Source: Przewalskia tangutica
Taxonomy: Eukaryota > Streptophyta > Magnoliopsida > Solanales > Solanaceae
Direction of reading: 5' to 3'
Assembly: GCA_029844215.1 (NCBI GenBank)
Contig: CM056724.1
Span: 8,984,307-9,048,306 of the forward strand
DNA length: 64,000 bases
The position numbers and the translations under genes are program-made. The notes beneath the pieces were generated by a model. It was not told the origin of the DNA. It made no database searches and was given only the letters and a program-made list of their open reading frames with translations. Positions 35,276 to 46,009 of the stretch are shown here, piece by piece. The stretch's first letter is position 1. Each line of letters starts with the position of its first letter.

Positions 35276-36604
35276 AATTAAGGGACTGGTTTTACGTGAG
35301 AAATAGGTGTGTGAATCACTTTGGTTGCTGTTTGGTTGTGCCCTTAATTGGTGCCTTGATTATTGATGAAATTGGCCTTCTTGAAAGGTGGAAAAGTACG
35401 TATAAACGGGGGAAGTGCTGCCCAAATTTTTGTAAAAGAAAGGAGATTCATTGAGTAGTATAAATGTATACTAGTATCATGAAGTTGATAGAAGTATTAT
35501 TATCGTTATAGGTTGAAGTACTACTTATGACGTATTCTACTTGGCGTGTGGAGTAACCGAAGAGGTATGTGAACTCTTCCCATCTTCTTTGAGCATGAAC
35601 CTTATAAAATGATACTTGATATTATAAGTGTCTTGAATTTCCAAATGAGGATTTTAAATGAATTTGGATTTCATTGTGGTGTTTTCTTGATTTGGAAAGA
35701 ATAGGTTACTTGATTTAAAAGGTGTAGTAACTTGATCTAAAAAAAAGAAGTGTCTTGGTTTTTAAAGAGTAAGTTACTTGAGTTTAAAAGTATACTTGAC
35801 TTGATCGTAAAGGTGAAAAGTGTCTTGATACTACGGGTGTTAGTGTCTTGGGGTTTATAAATGAAAAAGATGTGTGGCGGACGTACATGGTTCTAGTTGG
35901 TTTGTCTAGAAAGGAAGTGGTTCTATCTATTTCATTAATAGTACTTCGGGTTTTATAAAAAGGGAAGTTATTCTACTCTTAGAAGTTAATGGTAGTCATG
36001 TTGTTGATTCTATGCTTAAGGCATGTCTAAATTGTTCCTAACAGTCCTTACCAAGTCTTATGAGAGATGTTGGTAAGAGTTTTTAGGAAGCATTGGAGTC
36101 GAGTTGATCTTGCTAAGTTATAGCACTAATGAGAAAAGGTATCGAACAAGCCACTGCAACGTTAATGAAAAAAGAATCGACAATCTATTATATTGAAATG
36201 AGTAGAATTCTCATCTGCATAGAAGCTAAGATATAACCAGTTCGTTTTACACTTTCTAGGTTCACAACTGATTAGATAAGATCATTATTAATATATAGCA
36301 TGCTAAAGGCTCATAAAATGGATTAATTTGGCAAATCGAATTCATTGTAGTATTTGAAAGGAGTTACTTGATTTGAAAAGTATAAATTACTTGACTTTAT
36401 AGTGCTTTGGGATTTCTAAAAGGAAAGTTAATTTTAATGATTCTAAAAAGGAAGGCATGGCATTGTCTTGGTGTAAAAGGAAGGCATGGTATTGTCTTGG
36501 TCTTTTTCTAAAAAGGAAATTGTTAGTTATATGTGTACAATACTTTATATTGGAACCGCGCCCCAGAATGGGCCGGGCAGTATACCTTGGATGGGAAGTT
36601 TAGG

Positions 36605-36930
36605 TATAGATGTATGTGGGTTAGAGTCTCATGACATTATATCATTCTCCCGGCGACATCATATATGTATGTGGGTTAGAGTCCCATGATATTATATCAT
36701 TCTCCCGGCGACATCATATATGTATGTGGGTTAGAGTCCCATGACATTATATAATTCTCCCGGCGACATCACATATGTATGTGGGTTATAGTCCCATGAC
36801 ATTATATTATTTTCCCGACGACATCATATATGTATGTGGGTTATAGTCCCATGACATTATATTATTCTCCCGGCGACATTATATATAGATGTATGTGGGT
36901 TCGAATCTCATGACATTATATTATTACATG
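36605..36930. repeat. 55-bp minisatellite in right LTR
   Basis: About six units with GTATGTGGGTTAGAGTCCC and TTCTCCCGGCGACATC, uninterrupted here. It supplies the empty-site sequence for the Athila insertion in the left LTR. Confidence 0.92.
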
Positions 36931-37766
36931 GACTAGCTCTCCATGTTGCGGGTTCAATTCCCATGAATAAGATTGCATAATGATTCTGAGGGCGGATGAC
37001 TCTGACATGACTTTCATATTTTGAAATGGTAATGATTTCATATTTGAAAGGGGTACGGTTGATTTCATATTTTGAAATGATATTTATTTCATAATTTGAA
37101 ATGACACGGTGGATCTTACTTTTAAAAAGGCTCAGTTGACTCTCATTTGTTTATATAAAGTACAGTGGTACAGTGATACAAGGTACATTTGGCTTTTATT
37201 ATATATGGCATGGTTGGAGCTGGTAAGGTTTTTCATACTTGTCCCTGTCATCTTTTGGCCAGTTATGGTTTATTTACTGTACTTTATGTTTACATACTTA
37301 GTACTTGTTTACTGACCCCCTTCGTGGGGCTGCGTTTCATGTCGCAGGTTTAGGTACGCATTTTGGTGATCCTCGCTCTTAGGATCTCTACTCAGTTTTG
37401 AGAAAAACTCCATTATTTCGGAGGCTTGTCATGTTGGTACGGACCCTGATATTGTAGGCTTATATACATTCAGGGGTAGGGCGCGGCCCAGTCCCGTCAT
37501 AGGTTATTGTCCAAACTCTTAGAGGTTTGTATTCATTTGTGGGCTGGACTTGCGGGAATTATATTATATTGTAGCAAGATGTACTACTGTGTTGTAGGGA
37601 TGTTCCCGTTTATATATATATATAGCGGCAGCCTCATCGGCTTGCCTTGTTGCTACATATACAGTTTTCATTTATTATTTGGCCTATGTCTTGAAAGGGA
37701 TGTAAGGGTATAAGAGGAGGTGCCCAGGTAGGGCACCAGTCGCGGGCCCGGGGTTCGGGTCGTGAC

Positions 37767-38741
37767 AGCTGCTGAGCCGCGGCGCAAGAACATAGGGTCG
37801 CGGCGCCGACGCGGAGATTTTGGGCGAGAAATGTCGATTTTTGAAAGGGCAAAAGGGTCCGAAAATGAGATTTTTTTTACAGATATAAGCCCTAGGGATT
37901 CTTATCCATCGATATCATACTTTTGGGACGCAAGAAACAGAGGAAAATCTACAATTGGAGACTTTTGTTCAAGTTCTTTTCTTTCCTTTACTTTATTTTC
38001 AGTTTATGTTGGAATTTTGTAAATTGGCTCTTAGCATGATAATGTCTAGGAGCTAATTTCTTTATTAGGGTTTTCCTTCAAATCAACTTGAAACTCTTTT
38101 CATGAATTAATGCATATTTAGTGATTTCTTCTTCAATTGTTAAGATATATTCAATTTGTGATGATTGTATGATAATTAACTGATCACTAATTATCATAAC
38201 TTATATGATTTCGAATCGAGATTTGAAAAGGGAGATTTGAATATGCTATAGTTGATTAGACATAGGTTAAAATCGTGGACGAAAGTACCCCGATACTTAT
38301 GTAGTGTTTAAGGTTATTGCTCTTAATCCTCATGTGTGGTAAAATCTATCATAAAACTATAGAAGGTTTCTGCACAAGGTTGAGATTTTATATATCCTAA
38401 CCGGAATATAGAACATATTAGTTAACCTGCTATCTTATTAAGAAGAAGAATCACTAGGCATGCATTAACAAGTGAAAGAGTGGATAGTTGAGGAGATTGG
38501 AAACCCTAATTTCCTTCATAACTGTTAAAAACCCAAAGTATCATCATTAGTTATTTCCTGCACTTTTCTTAGTATTACTTCTTAGTTTAAAAACCAAACA
38601 AAAGAACGTTAACTAAATAGAAACCCAAGCTTAGATAAACGGTAATTGATAAACCAATCTCTGTAGACGATACTTGGTCTTACCAAGATTTATTACTTAA
38701 GCGATACGTACACTTGCGTAAGCACAGAAATATCGCGAACA
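37767..38741 (+). repeat. Athila-type LTR fragment, right of the nested insertion
   Basis: Follows the right LTR directly. It begins in a GC-rich module (GAGCCGCGGCGC, GTCGCGGCGCCGACGCGGAG) and continues with sequence parallel to the solo LTR at 34000-34950, ending ACACTTGCGTAAGC...CGCGAACA. It is diverged from both Athila-type LTRs here and probably represents a third family member. Confidence 0.7.
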
Positions 38742-39301
38742 ATCCACCGATCGAGTCGCCAACGGTATATGGGTCGATGATTGATGGGCCATCGCCATCG
38801 TCCGTGCCCACGCCAGGAGCCCAAGGCTGGGACCAGTTGGGCCATGGCCCACTGCTGCTCGGTGTCTTCCCACTATCGCCGCTAGGTCCGCCGGAACCGC
38901 CTCATTTGCCGCCACGATTCTTGCCGTTATTTTTACGATTATTTATGCCGACACCGTGAGCAAGGTTTTGGCCTGAATTATCAACGAACCTTGGATAATT
39001 GGTGAAGGATGTCATTATTACTACGGGGCTAGTACCGGTAGCCTCCTTCTTAGCCAAACCGGTTTCTTCCAAAGTAAGCATGGAGCGGGCTTGATAAAAT
39101 TTCGGTAGGAAGTTACTTTGACGAAGTATCGAAGCAACGCCGTTATAGACCTCAGACAAGCCTGCAACCATCTGTAAAAAAATGACGATTATTGCTAACA
39201 GGAGCAGCCACGTTGCGAAGTTGGTCCGCCAATTCCTTGAGTCGTTTGCAATAGGATGAAACGTTCGGAAAATCCTCCATAGCGACTTGGGAAAATTCCT
39301 G
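38742..39301 (-). pseudogene. Copia gag, left arm of a palindrome
   Basis: Minus-strand gag with 'LQMVAGLSEVYNGVASILRQ' and 'YQARSMLTLEETGLAKK', then Asn/Gly-rich sequence. It mirrors the plus-strand gag at 39313 onward. The far end joins the Athila-type LTR fragment at 38741. It may belong to the same element as the RNase H/LTR piece at 12660-13425. Confidence 0.85.
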
Positions 39302-39312
39302 TTATCCTTGAG

Positions 39313-39960
39313 CAGGAATTCTCCCAGGTGGCTATGGCGAGTTTTCCCAACGTTTCTTCTTATTGCAAACGCCTCGCGACTCGCGCACCAACTCAAAGAA
39401 TGTGGGTTCTCCGGTTTCTCAAAGTCATCTAGTTCTTCAGATGGTTGCAGGCCTGTCAGAGGCCTATAGCGGTGTTGCTTCGGTGATTCGTCAGAGTAAC
39501 CCCCTGCCAGGGTTTTATCAAGCCCGTTCTATGCTTACTTTGGAGGAAGCCGGATTGGCTAAAAAAATGGCGATTGGGGCCAGCTCTATCGTCATGATGG
39601 CTGCTTCTAATTTTACTTCTTCCAATCAGCCAACATGACTCAAAATCACAACAACGGGGTGATAAGAATGGCCAAAATCGGAAGAATAATGGCAAGAATC
39701 GGGGCGGCAACAACGGAGGCAACAAGAGCAACAATTAGCCCCTGGAGCCCACAGACCCCTCGACGATGGCAATGGATCCCGGCGCCACAACACGGCCACC
39801 CTTACAAACGCCACGGCGCCTCGTCGTGGCTCCTTCTTCCCGCCTGCACTGTGGCTCAAACCAGCTTATGGGCAGCCCCAGTAGTCTAGTATACTTGGGC
39901 CTCTCCCCCATCAGGCCCACCACGCATTGGGGCCCACCCAGACCAACATTGAAGCAGTGA
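39313..39960 (+). pseudogene. Copia gag, right arm of the palindrome
   Basis: Reads 'LQMVAGLSEAYSGVASVIRQ' and 'YQARSMLTLEEAGLAKK', then an Asn/Lys/Gly-rich stretch ('NRGGNNGGNKSNN') ending in a stop. The sequence after about 39760 is GC-rich (GGCGCCACAACACGG, GCCACGGCGCC) and no intact CCHC zinc knuckle is visible. Confidence 0.85.
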
Positions 39961-39989
39961 TGCATACGCTTGACTTGACTCAACTGGAC

Positions 39990-41068
39990 CCAAATAGGTA
40001 CATGGACACCGGCGCCACTACTCACATGACATCCGATCAAGGTACTCTCTCGTCTTATTCCAATTTAAGCACTAATCGTGGTATAACTGTTGGTAATGGC
40101 AATCTATTCCAATTAAGGGTTATGGTCATAAAACTTTATCCCCTCCTCATCCACCCCTTGTCCGGAAACATACCCTTCATGCCCCAAAATTGATTAAGAA
40201 TTTGGTGTATGTCCGTAAATTCACCACTGATAATTGAGTTTCTATTAATTTTGATCCGTTTGGGTTTTCTATGAAGGATTTCAAGACGGGGAGTCATCTC
40301 ATGAGGTGTAACAGTAGGGGTGATCTTTATCCAATCACTCCAAGTCTCAGCATCTCGCGTCAAACTATGTCATCCACTTTTGCAACTTTTGCTCCTTCCT
40401 TGTGGCATGCTCGTCTAGGTCATCCAGGGTCGTCTATTTTATCTTCTTAGATAGACATACGTTTATTTCTTGTAAGGGTACGCGTAGTACTCCACTTTGT
40501 CAATCCTGTTCTTTGGGAAAAATTATTAAGTTACCATTTGCATCGTCGAATTCTACTACTTCAATGTCATTTGATATTATTCATAGTGATTTGTGGACAT
40601 CTCCGGTTCTCAGTTCTATGAGTCATCGTTATTATGTTTTATTCTTAGATGACTATTCTAAATATTTATGGACGTTTCCAATTGCGAATAAATCTCAAGT
40701 TTTTTCCATTGTCATAAAATTTAGAGCTTTCATAAGAACACAATTTGAACGGGAAATAAAAAACATTCAATGTGATAATGACAAAGAGTATGACAAGGAA
40801 ATTTAGGGTGTTTTGTGCTCAAAATGGGATAAATTTTCATTTTTCTTGTCCTCATACATCTTCACAAAATGAGAAAGCTGAGCGAAAAATTCGTACCTTT
40901 AATAATATTATCCGCACTTTATTGGTTCATTCTTCCGTTCCTCAATTATTTTGGCATCATGCGCTACAAATGGCTACCGATCTACTAAATATTCTTCCTT
41001 CTAAAGGTTTGACATATTCATCCCCTCTCAAAGTCTTATATAATAAGTCAGTCATATTCTCATCTTAG
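39990..41068 (+). pseudogene. Copia protease and integrase
   Basis: The protease core reads 'YMDTGATTHMTSDQGT', with the active-site Asp in DTGAT. The GAG-pre-integrase box 'LWHARLGHPGSSIL' follows at about 40400. The integrase has 'CQSCSLGKIIKLPF' (finger Cys pair), 'FDIIHSDLWTSP' (first Asp) and 'LFLDDYSKYLWTFP'. In a different frame after about 40795 come 'NGINFHFSCPHTSSQNEKAE' (catalytic Glu region) and 'LPQLFWHHALQMATDLLN'-like sequence. The second catalytic Asp region, 'QCDNDKEYDKEI', sits at the frameshift. Confidence 0.9.
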
Positions 41069-41529
41069 GGTCTTCGGATGCTTATGTTATCCACTGTTTT
41101 CATCCACTACAATCAACAAACTTCAGGCATGTTCTACTCCTTGTGTGTTTTTGGGTTTTCCGTCAAATCACTGTGGTTATAAATGCTTTGATTTGTCTTC
41201 TAAATAAATCATCATTAGTCGTCATGTTCTCTTTGATGAATCTTAATTTTCCTTTTCTAAAGTAGAATTACCCATGCCTAGTTCTTATAATTGTTTGGAT
41301 GAGGATATTTCCACCTATGTTCTACGTCATTTTTCAGATTTGCCCAAAAAAACGTCGTCAGCGCCGCGGCGCCAAAACTCCTGCAAGACAGCGCCGCGAC
41401 GCCTTCTACGGTAATTCCAGAAATTTCCAAAAATTCCCAAAATTCACCCAATCCAGCCCAGAGTCTTGGTCCAGACGTCTAGTCACTCGCAGTCAACGGG
41501 GTATTTTTAAACCAAAAAGACATTTCAAT

Positions 41530-42555
41530 TTGAATTCTAATGTTCTGAAATCCCCCTTACCCCGTAATCATGTGTCTGTCTTAAATGACCCTAATTGGAA
41601 AATTGTCATGACCGAGGAATATAATGCTCTTATTGATAATAAGACGTGGGAGTTGGTACCTCGTCCATCTGGTGTTAATATTATTCGGTCTATGTGGATT
41701 TTTGTTCATAAGGAAAATTCTTATGGTTCATTTGCAAGACATAAGGTAGACTTGTAGGTGATGGTAAGACTCAGCAGGTTGGTGTGGATTGTGGTGAGAC
41801 ATTTATCCTGGTGGTCAAGCCAGCTACCATTCGCACTGTGCTCAACTTGGCTCTTTCAAAATCATGGCTCATTCATCAGCTAGATGTGAATAATGTTTTT
41901 TTACATGGTGATCTTCAGGAGACAGTGTATATGCATCAGCCGTTGGGGTTCAGGGATACTAGATATCCTAATCATGTCTGTCAATTGAAGAAGTCCTTGT
42001 ATGAACTTAAGCAGTCTCCACAGACTTGGTATAAGAGGTTTGCTGATTTTGTTTCGACTATGGGTTTTTCTCACAGCATGTCTGATAATTCATTGTTCAT
42101 ATATCGTCGGGGTTCTTCCATGGCTTATATATTGTTATATGTTGATGATATCATCTTGACTGCCTCTTCTGATGCTTTGAGAAAGTCTATTATGACAATG
42201 CTCAGTTCTGAGTTTGTCATGAAAGACTTGGGACCCTTGAGCTATTTTTGTGGAATTGCAGACACTCGTCATGCAGGCAGATTGTTCTTAACGCAGAGGA
42301 AGTATGCAACAGAGATCATTGAGAGGGCTGAGATGTCATCCTGTAAGCCCACTTCTAATTGCAGACACTCGTCATGCAGGCAGATTGTTCTTAACGCAGA
42401 GGAAGTATGCAACAGAGATCATTGAGAGGGCTGAGATGTCATCCTGTAAGCCCACTTCTACTCCAGTTGATACTAAACCCAAGTTGGGTGTTGTAGCTGA
42501 CTCTCCCTATGAGGATCCGACCCGCTATCGTAGTCTTGCAGGCGCCCTTCAGTAA
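41530..42555 (+). pseudogene. Copia reverse transcriptase
   Basis: Begins with 'MTEEYNALIDNKTWELVPRP', then 'HQLDVNNVFLHGDLQETVYM', 'LKKSLYELKQSPQTWYKRF' and the catalytic 'LLYVDDIILTAS', followed by 'KDLGPLSYFCGI'. A stop at about 41755 splits the early part. A 103-bp tandem duplication (42258-42360 and 42361-42463) shifts the frame after 'IADTRHAGRLFLTQRKYATE', which is present twice. Confidence 0.92.
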
Positions 42556-42569
42556 CTTACGTTCACAAG

Positions 42570-43190
42570 ACCAGACATTACATATGCAGTCCAGCAGATG
42601 TGTTTGTTTATGCATGATCCCAGAGTTGAACATATGAATGCACTCAAACGCATCCTTAGGTACATTCAGGGAACACTTGATTGATTATGGTTTGCATTTC
42701 TACCCTTCATCGACGTCTAAACTTGTCTCATATACATATGTTGATTGGGGTGATTGTCCTGACACCAGACGGTCTACGTCTCGCTATTGTATGTTTTGGA
42801 TAATAACTTGGTCTCATGGTCTGCCAAGCGTCAATCTACGCTTTCACGTTCAAGTGCAGAGGTCGAGTATCGAGGGGTAGCCAATGTGGTTTCTGAGTCA
42901 TGTTGGTTACAAAATCTATTTTTATAGCTTCATTGTCCTATTGAGAAAGCTACCTTGGTGTATTGTGATAATATAAGTGTCATCTACCTTTCTGGTAATC
43001 AAGTGCAGCACCAGCGCACTAAACACATAGAGATGGATATTCACTATGTTCGAGAGAAGGTAGCTAAAGGACAAGTACACGTCTGTCATGTCCCTTCCAG
43101 ATATCAGATTGCAGACATCTTTACAAATGGTCTTCCCTCGGTCCTTTTTGAAGATTTTAGAGACAATCTCAGCGTACGAAGACCTCCCGC
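42570..43190 (+). pseudogene. Copia RNase H
   Basis: Broken across frames: 'LVSYTYVDWGDCPDTRRSTS' (first acidic residues), 'SSAEVEYRG'-like sequence, 'VYCDNISVIYLSGNQVQ' and 'RTKHIEMDIHYVREKVAKGQ', then 'HVPSRYQIADIFTNGLPS'. Matches the minus-strand copy at 12934-13425. Confidence 0.88.
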
Positions 43191-43205
43191 TATGACTGTG
43201 GGGGG

Positions 43206-43454
43206 TGTTCAAGTGTATATGGGCCACAGCCCAGCCGAGAGTTATCATGTGGGACCCTTTGGGTTTCCTTTGTATATTTGGTGAATATTAGACTTAGGTT
43301 TGTACCTTAATTAGTAGTGTAATATTACCATAATTGTAAAGTTAGTATTCTTATAGAATAGAGATTCCTAGGTAGAATAAGAAGAGGATCTTCCTTATAA
43401 CTTGTATATATATGTCTTTCATTAATAAGAATAATAAAGAAATTATTTTTTTCA
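43206..43454 (+). repeat. Copia 3' LTR
   Basis: 249 bp starting TGTTCAAGTGTATATGGG right after a G-rich tract (TGTGGGGGG) and ending ATTTTTTTCA. Length and AT-rich tail are usual for Copia. A diverged relative is at 12660-12938 on the minus strand. Confidence 0.8.
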
Positions 43455-43469
43455 AATATGATTTATCTG

Positions 43470-43790
43470 AGAGAGCATATGTTTAATATCATCAATGGAC
43501 TCTTGGAGTTGCCATGCGATGTTAGAGTTGCCTTTGAGCATATTGACAATAATCAAGGAATCACATTTAAGAATTATGTTTCGAAAACCTTGAGAAATAC
43601 ACCATTGCACCCCTATAACAGTTCACTTTCACAATCTATAATAGTCTTGAACAATGTTGGTTGTCTTAGATAGCACCTGATTAATAGTATCTATGGAATC
43701 TTGAAGTTACCATGCAATTTTTCTCTTACCCTCCACCATATTGACGATGATTAGAGAGTCGCTTTTCAGAATAATATTTTGAAGAAAATA
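43470..43790 (-). pseudogene. plant RNase H (RVT_3-type) fragments, two diverged copies
   Basis: The minus strand of 43640-43475 reads 'NIILKCDSLIIVNMLKGNSN' followed by 'IAWQLQESIDDI', which fits the RNase H domain common in plant LINEs and related genes (E/K-x-DS-L-x-x-V). 43790-43680 is a more decayed copy of the same block (GGAATCTTGAAGTTACCATGCAA versus GGACTCTTGGAGTTGCCATGCGA region). No RT domain adjoins. Confidence 0.55.
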
Positions 43791-43794
43791 TTAT

Positions 43795-45360
43795 TAGTCT
43801 TCAAAATATTAATTGCAGGTCTTAGAGTTAAACGAGTCTCAATTATATGTCTGTGTTTCCTTTTTGCAATGCTATTTTGTCCTGGTGTGTTAGGACAAGA
43901 TATGTTTCTGATGATCCCACAAATTCTCCAAATTTTAAATAAATTCTATTTTCATGAACTCACCACCTCCATCATATTGAAAGATATTTATTACTTTTGA
44001 AAATTATTTCTCCACCATTTTCTGAAATTTGAGAAATGTTTCAAAAAATTCTGACTTTCTTTTTAATGGATAAATCAAAGTATATCTTGTGGTATCATCT
44101 ACAAACACTACATGATATGTCAAGCAAGACCCAAAGATCACAGTGAATCTTTATCAAAGGTTCTTTTCTAATTTTATTTCTCTAACCAAAGGGTAGTTTA
44201 TAACCTTTTTTCAACTGACAACTAGAACAATTAGTAGACACTTTTTCCAACTACTAACATTAATGCAGCTATTTCTATTCAAAATTTGTAAAGATTTTAA
44301 ACTAGGATGTCCTAATCTAACATACCAAATACTATCTAAATTCTTCCAATCTTGTGTAGCAGTTAAGGCATAAAGATTGTTATCCTCCAAAGCATAAAGT
44401 CCTTCCTTCCTAGATCCTTTGGCCAGCAGTGTCCTTGTCTTCTTGTCCTTAACAACAAAATGAGATTCATCAAATTCAAGAGTGCATGAGTTATCTTTTG
44501 CAAACTTGCTAATTGAAAGCAAACTCTTAGTGATCTTAGGTACTACAAGGACTTCTTTTAACTGTAATCCTGATTTAGTTGTGTTTCCAACATGAGTAAT
44601 GTCCAACTGGGAATCATCTCCAACTATAATCTTATCATGATCATTATAGTCTTTAAGTTCAGATAGACTATCTGAGTTATTTGTCATATGATCTGTAACT
44701 GTTATGTTTTGTAGATTTACAGCATCCAGTGCTTATGGTAGATCATTTGTGGTATGGTATTTGTAATCCCGCCTGTAAAACACTTTAAAGCTATGTAATT
44801 ATTCCTACCATAAATATGACATGCCTCAGATACCTCCTTCCCTTTGTTTTGATTTCCACCTTGAGAACTTTTATTGTTCTGATTGTTGTTTCCTTGGCCA
44901 GCAGGCAAGAAACCTCTTCCTCTTGAGTTAAAATTGTTGTTGCCTCTGCCTCTTTGGGAATAGTTTTCTCTTCCTCTTTGAGCAGAGAATGTCATATTGA
45001 AGTTTTGTTGAGGCACTTCTTACAAATTGATTTAGAGTATGGTAGGGTGCCTTGCCTAACATGACAGTTTTGAATATTTTGTATTTGAGACCTAAGCCTC
45101 TTGCAAAGTTAATTACTTTGATATCTTCATCAATAGACTTGTGTAGGGATGCAAGTCCCTCACAGATGCCTTTGAACTCCTTGATGTATTCATCAATCTT
45201 ATTGCTTCCAAACTTAACATTTTGTAGTTGTTGTTTTAGTTGAAATTCTTTATCCTTTGTTGCTTGAAGATAAGCTTCTTCCAAGCAGACCCACATCTCC
45301 TTTGTAGTAGAACATCCTACTATGAGGTACATTCTTTCTTCTTACCTGAAATTCAACTCT
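43795..45360 (-). pseudogene. Copia fragment: gag, protease region, start of integrase
   Basis: Minus strand. Gag (45332-44930) has 'EYIKEFKGICEGLASLHKSI' and 'LNQFVRSASTKLQYD'; a degenerate zinc knuckle 'CHIYGRNNYIALKC' lies near 44800. The protease motif is not intact (about 44730-44690, ending 'TDHMTNN'). Pre-integrase follows with 'LLSISKFAKDNSCTLEF' and 'WYVRLGHPSLKSL' (44687-44211). Integrase pieces reach about 43795 with 'FVDDTTRYTLIYPLKRKSEF' and 'CPNTPGQN'. It continues at 55308 beyond the CACTA element. Confidence 0.88.
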
Positions 45361-45605
45361 CACTACAACAAATCGATTCAAAGAGGGCGATTAATATCAC
45401 CCCCTTAGATCAAAGGGGACAATTTTTAGTCGCCTTTAAATTCTCCTTATTACGTCCGTTGTCTTAGATCAAGAAGGGTGATTTTTCAAGTCGTCTCCTT
45501 TGGTAAGGACCAAATAGGGCGACTACAATCGCCCTTTTTGAGATCCATCAAAAAGGGCGAGTGTAGTCGCACTATTTGGTCCTTACCAAAGGGGACGACT
45601 TGACA

Positions 45606-45680
45606 AATTACCAATTGGGATTCGAACTCTGATTTGAACTGTGACACTGTACTATACTATCACTACACCACACTAGTTAT
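45606..45680 (-). other. tRNA-like sequence 1 in CACTA element
   Basis: The minus strand has an A-box-like TGGTGTAGTGATAG and a B-box-like GAGTTCGAATC spaced as in a tRNA. The acceptor stem does not pair, so it is a pseudo-tRNA or the head of a tRNA-derived SINE. Confidence 0.4.
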
Positions 45681-45711
45681 GCAATATTAATTACCACAAA
45701 TACACCCACAC

Positions 45712-45779
45712 CCCCTGCCAAGAATCGAACCCGGGCCTCCTCTGTGGAACTGTGTCATTCTACCACTAAACCAGTCATC
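45712..45779 (-). other. tRNA-Gly-like sequence 2 in CACTA element
   Basis: The minus strand has TGGTTTAGTGGTAGAAT (A box, as in tRNA-Gly) and CCCGGGTTCGATTCTTGG, a T arm that pairs with two G-U wobbles. TTCCA lies at the anticodon position. The acceptor stem is not complementary, so it is not a working tRNA gene as read. Confidence 0.45.
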
Positions 45780-46009
45780 AATACTTGTTATATTTATGCT
45801 CCTCATAATCATAAATTCCCTGGTCGGTTCTAACAAGATGCCTATTTTTTTACACTTAATATTTATAATAGTGCAATATTTTTAGAAGTCTTTACATAGT
45901 AATATTATATATTGCAATACAATTCGTTGGATATTTTTAGGGTTTTTCACACGGTATTTCGGATAAATTAAAGTAGGATTTAAAATATTTTAAGATAAAT
46001 TAAAATATG

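Larger units (their letters stand above)
13560..37766 (+). mobile_element. large non-autonomous LTR retrotransposon (LARD-like), Tekay-related, host of nested insertions
   Basis: The element has long LTRs beginning TGTTACACCCCGTA (mutated to TGCTACACCCC at the left) and ending GGGTCGTGACA. The left LTR is 13560-31701 and the right 32630-37766. A Met-tRNA PBS (31706-31717) follows the left LTR, and a purine tract (AAGGGGGAAAGGA) precedes the right one. Only 928 bp lie between the LTRs, with no coding domain. Removing three nested elements and their TSDs gives LTRs of 3867 and 3866 bp and an original length near 8.66 kb. LTR termini and PPT context match Tekay/Del chromoviruses. Flanks GCGGC/GCTGC are a possible TSD with one mismatch. 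Confidence 0.85.
32630..37766 (+). repeat. right LTR of the large element
   Basis: Starts TGTTACACCCCGTATTTTC and ends GTTCGGGTCGTGACA. It spans 5137 bp, of which 33685-34955 is a later solo LTR plus TSD, leaving 3866 bp. Internal arrays correspond to those of the left LTR: 33000-33025, 35104-35275 and 36605-36930. Confidence 0.88.
39313..43454 (+). mobile_element. Ty1/Copia retrotransposon, 5'-truncated and degenerate
   Basis: Plus-strand element in the order gag (from 39313), protease (39990-40060), GAG-pre-integrase and integrase (40379-41068), linker with a GC module (41350-41410), RT (41530-42555), RNase H (42570-43190) and 3' LTR (43206-43454). The 5' LTR and start of gag are missing; the element begins at the palindrome centre. 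Several frameshifts and stops show it is inactive. Domain order, with integrase before RT, is diagnostic of Copia. Confidence 0.93.

Noticed and set aside
45712..45779. Functional tRNA-Gly gene
   Set aside because: The A and B boxes are present, but the acceptor stem does not pair and the anticodon stem is weak.
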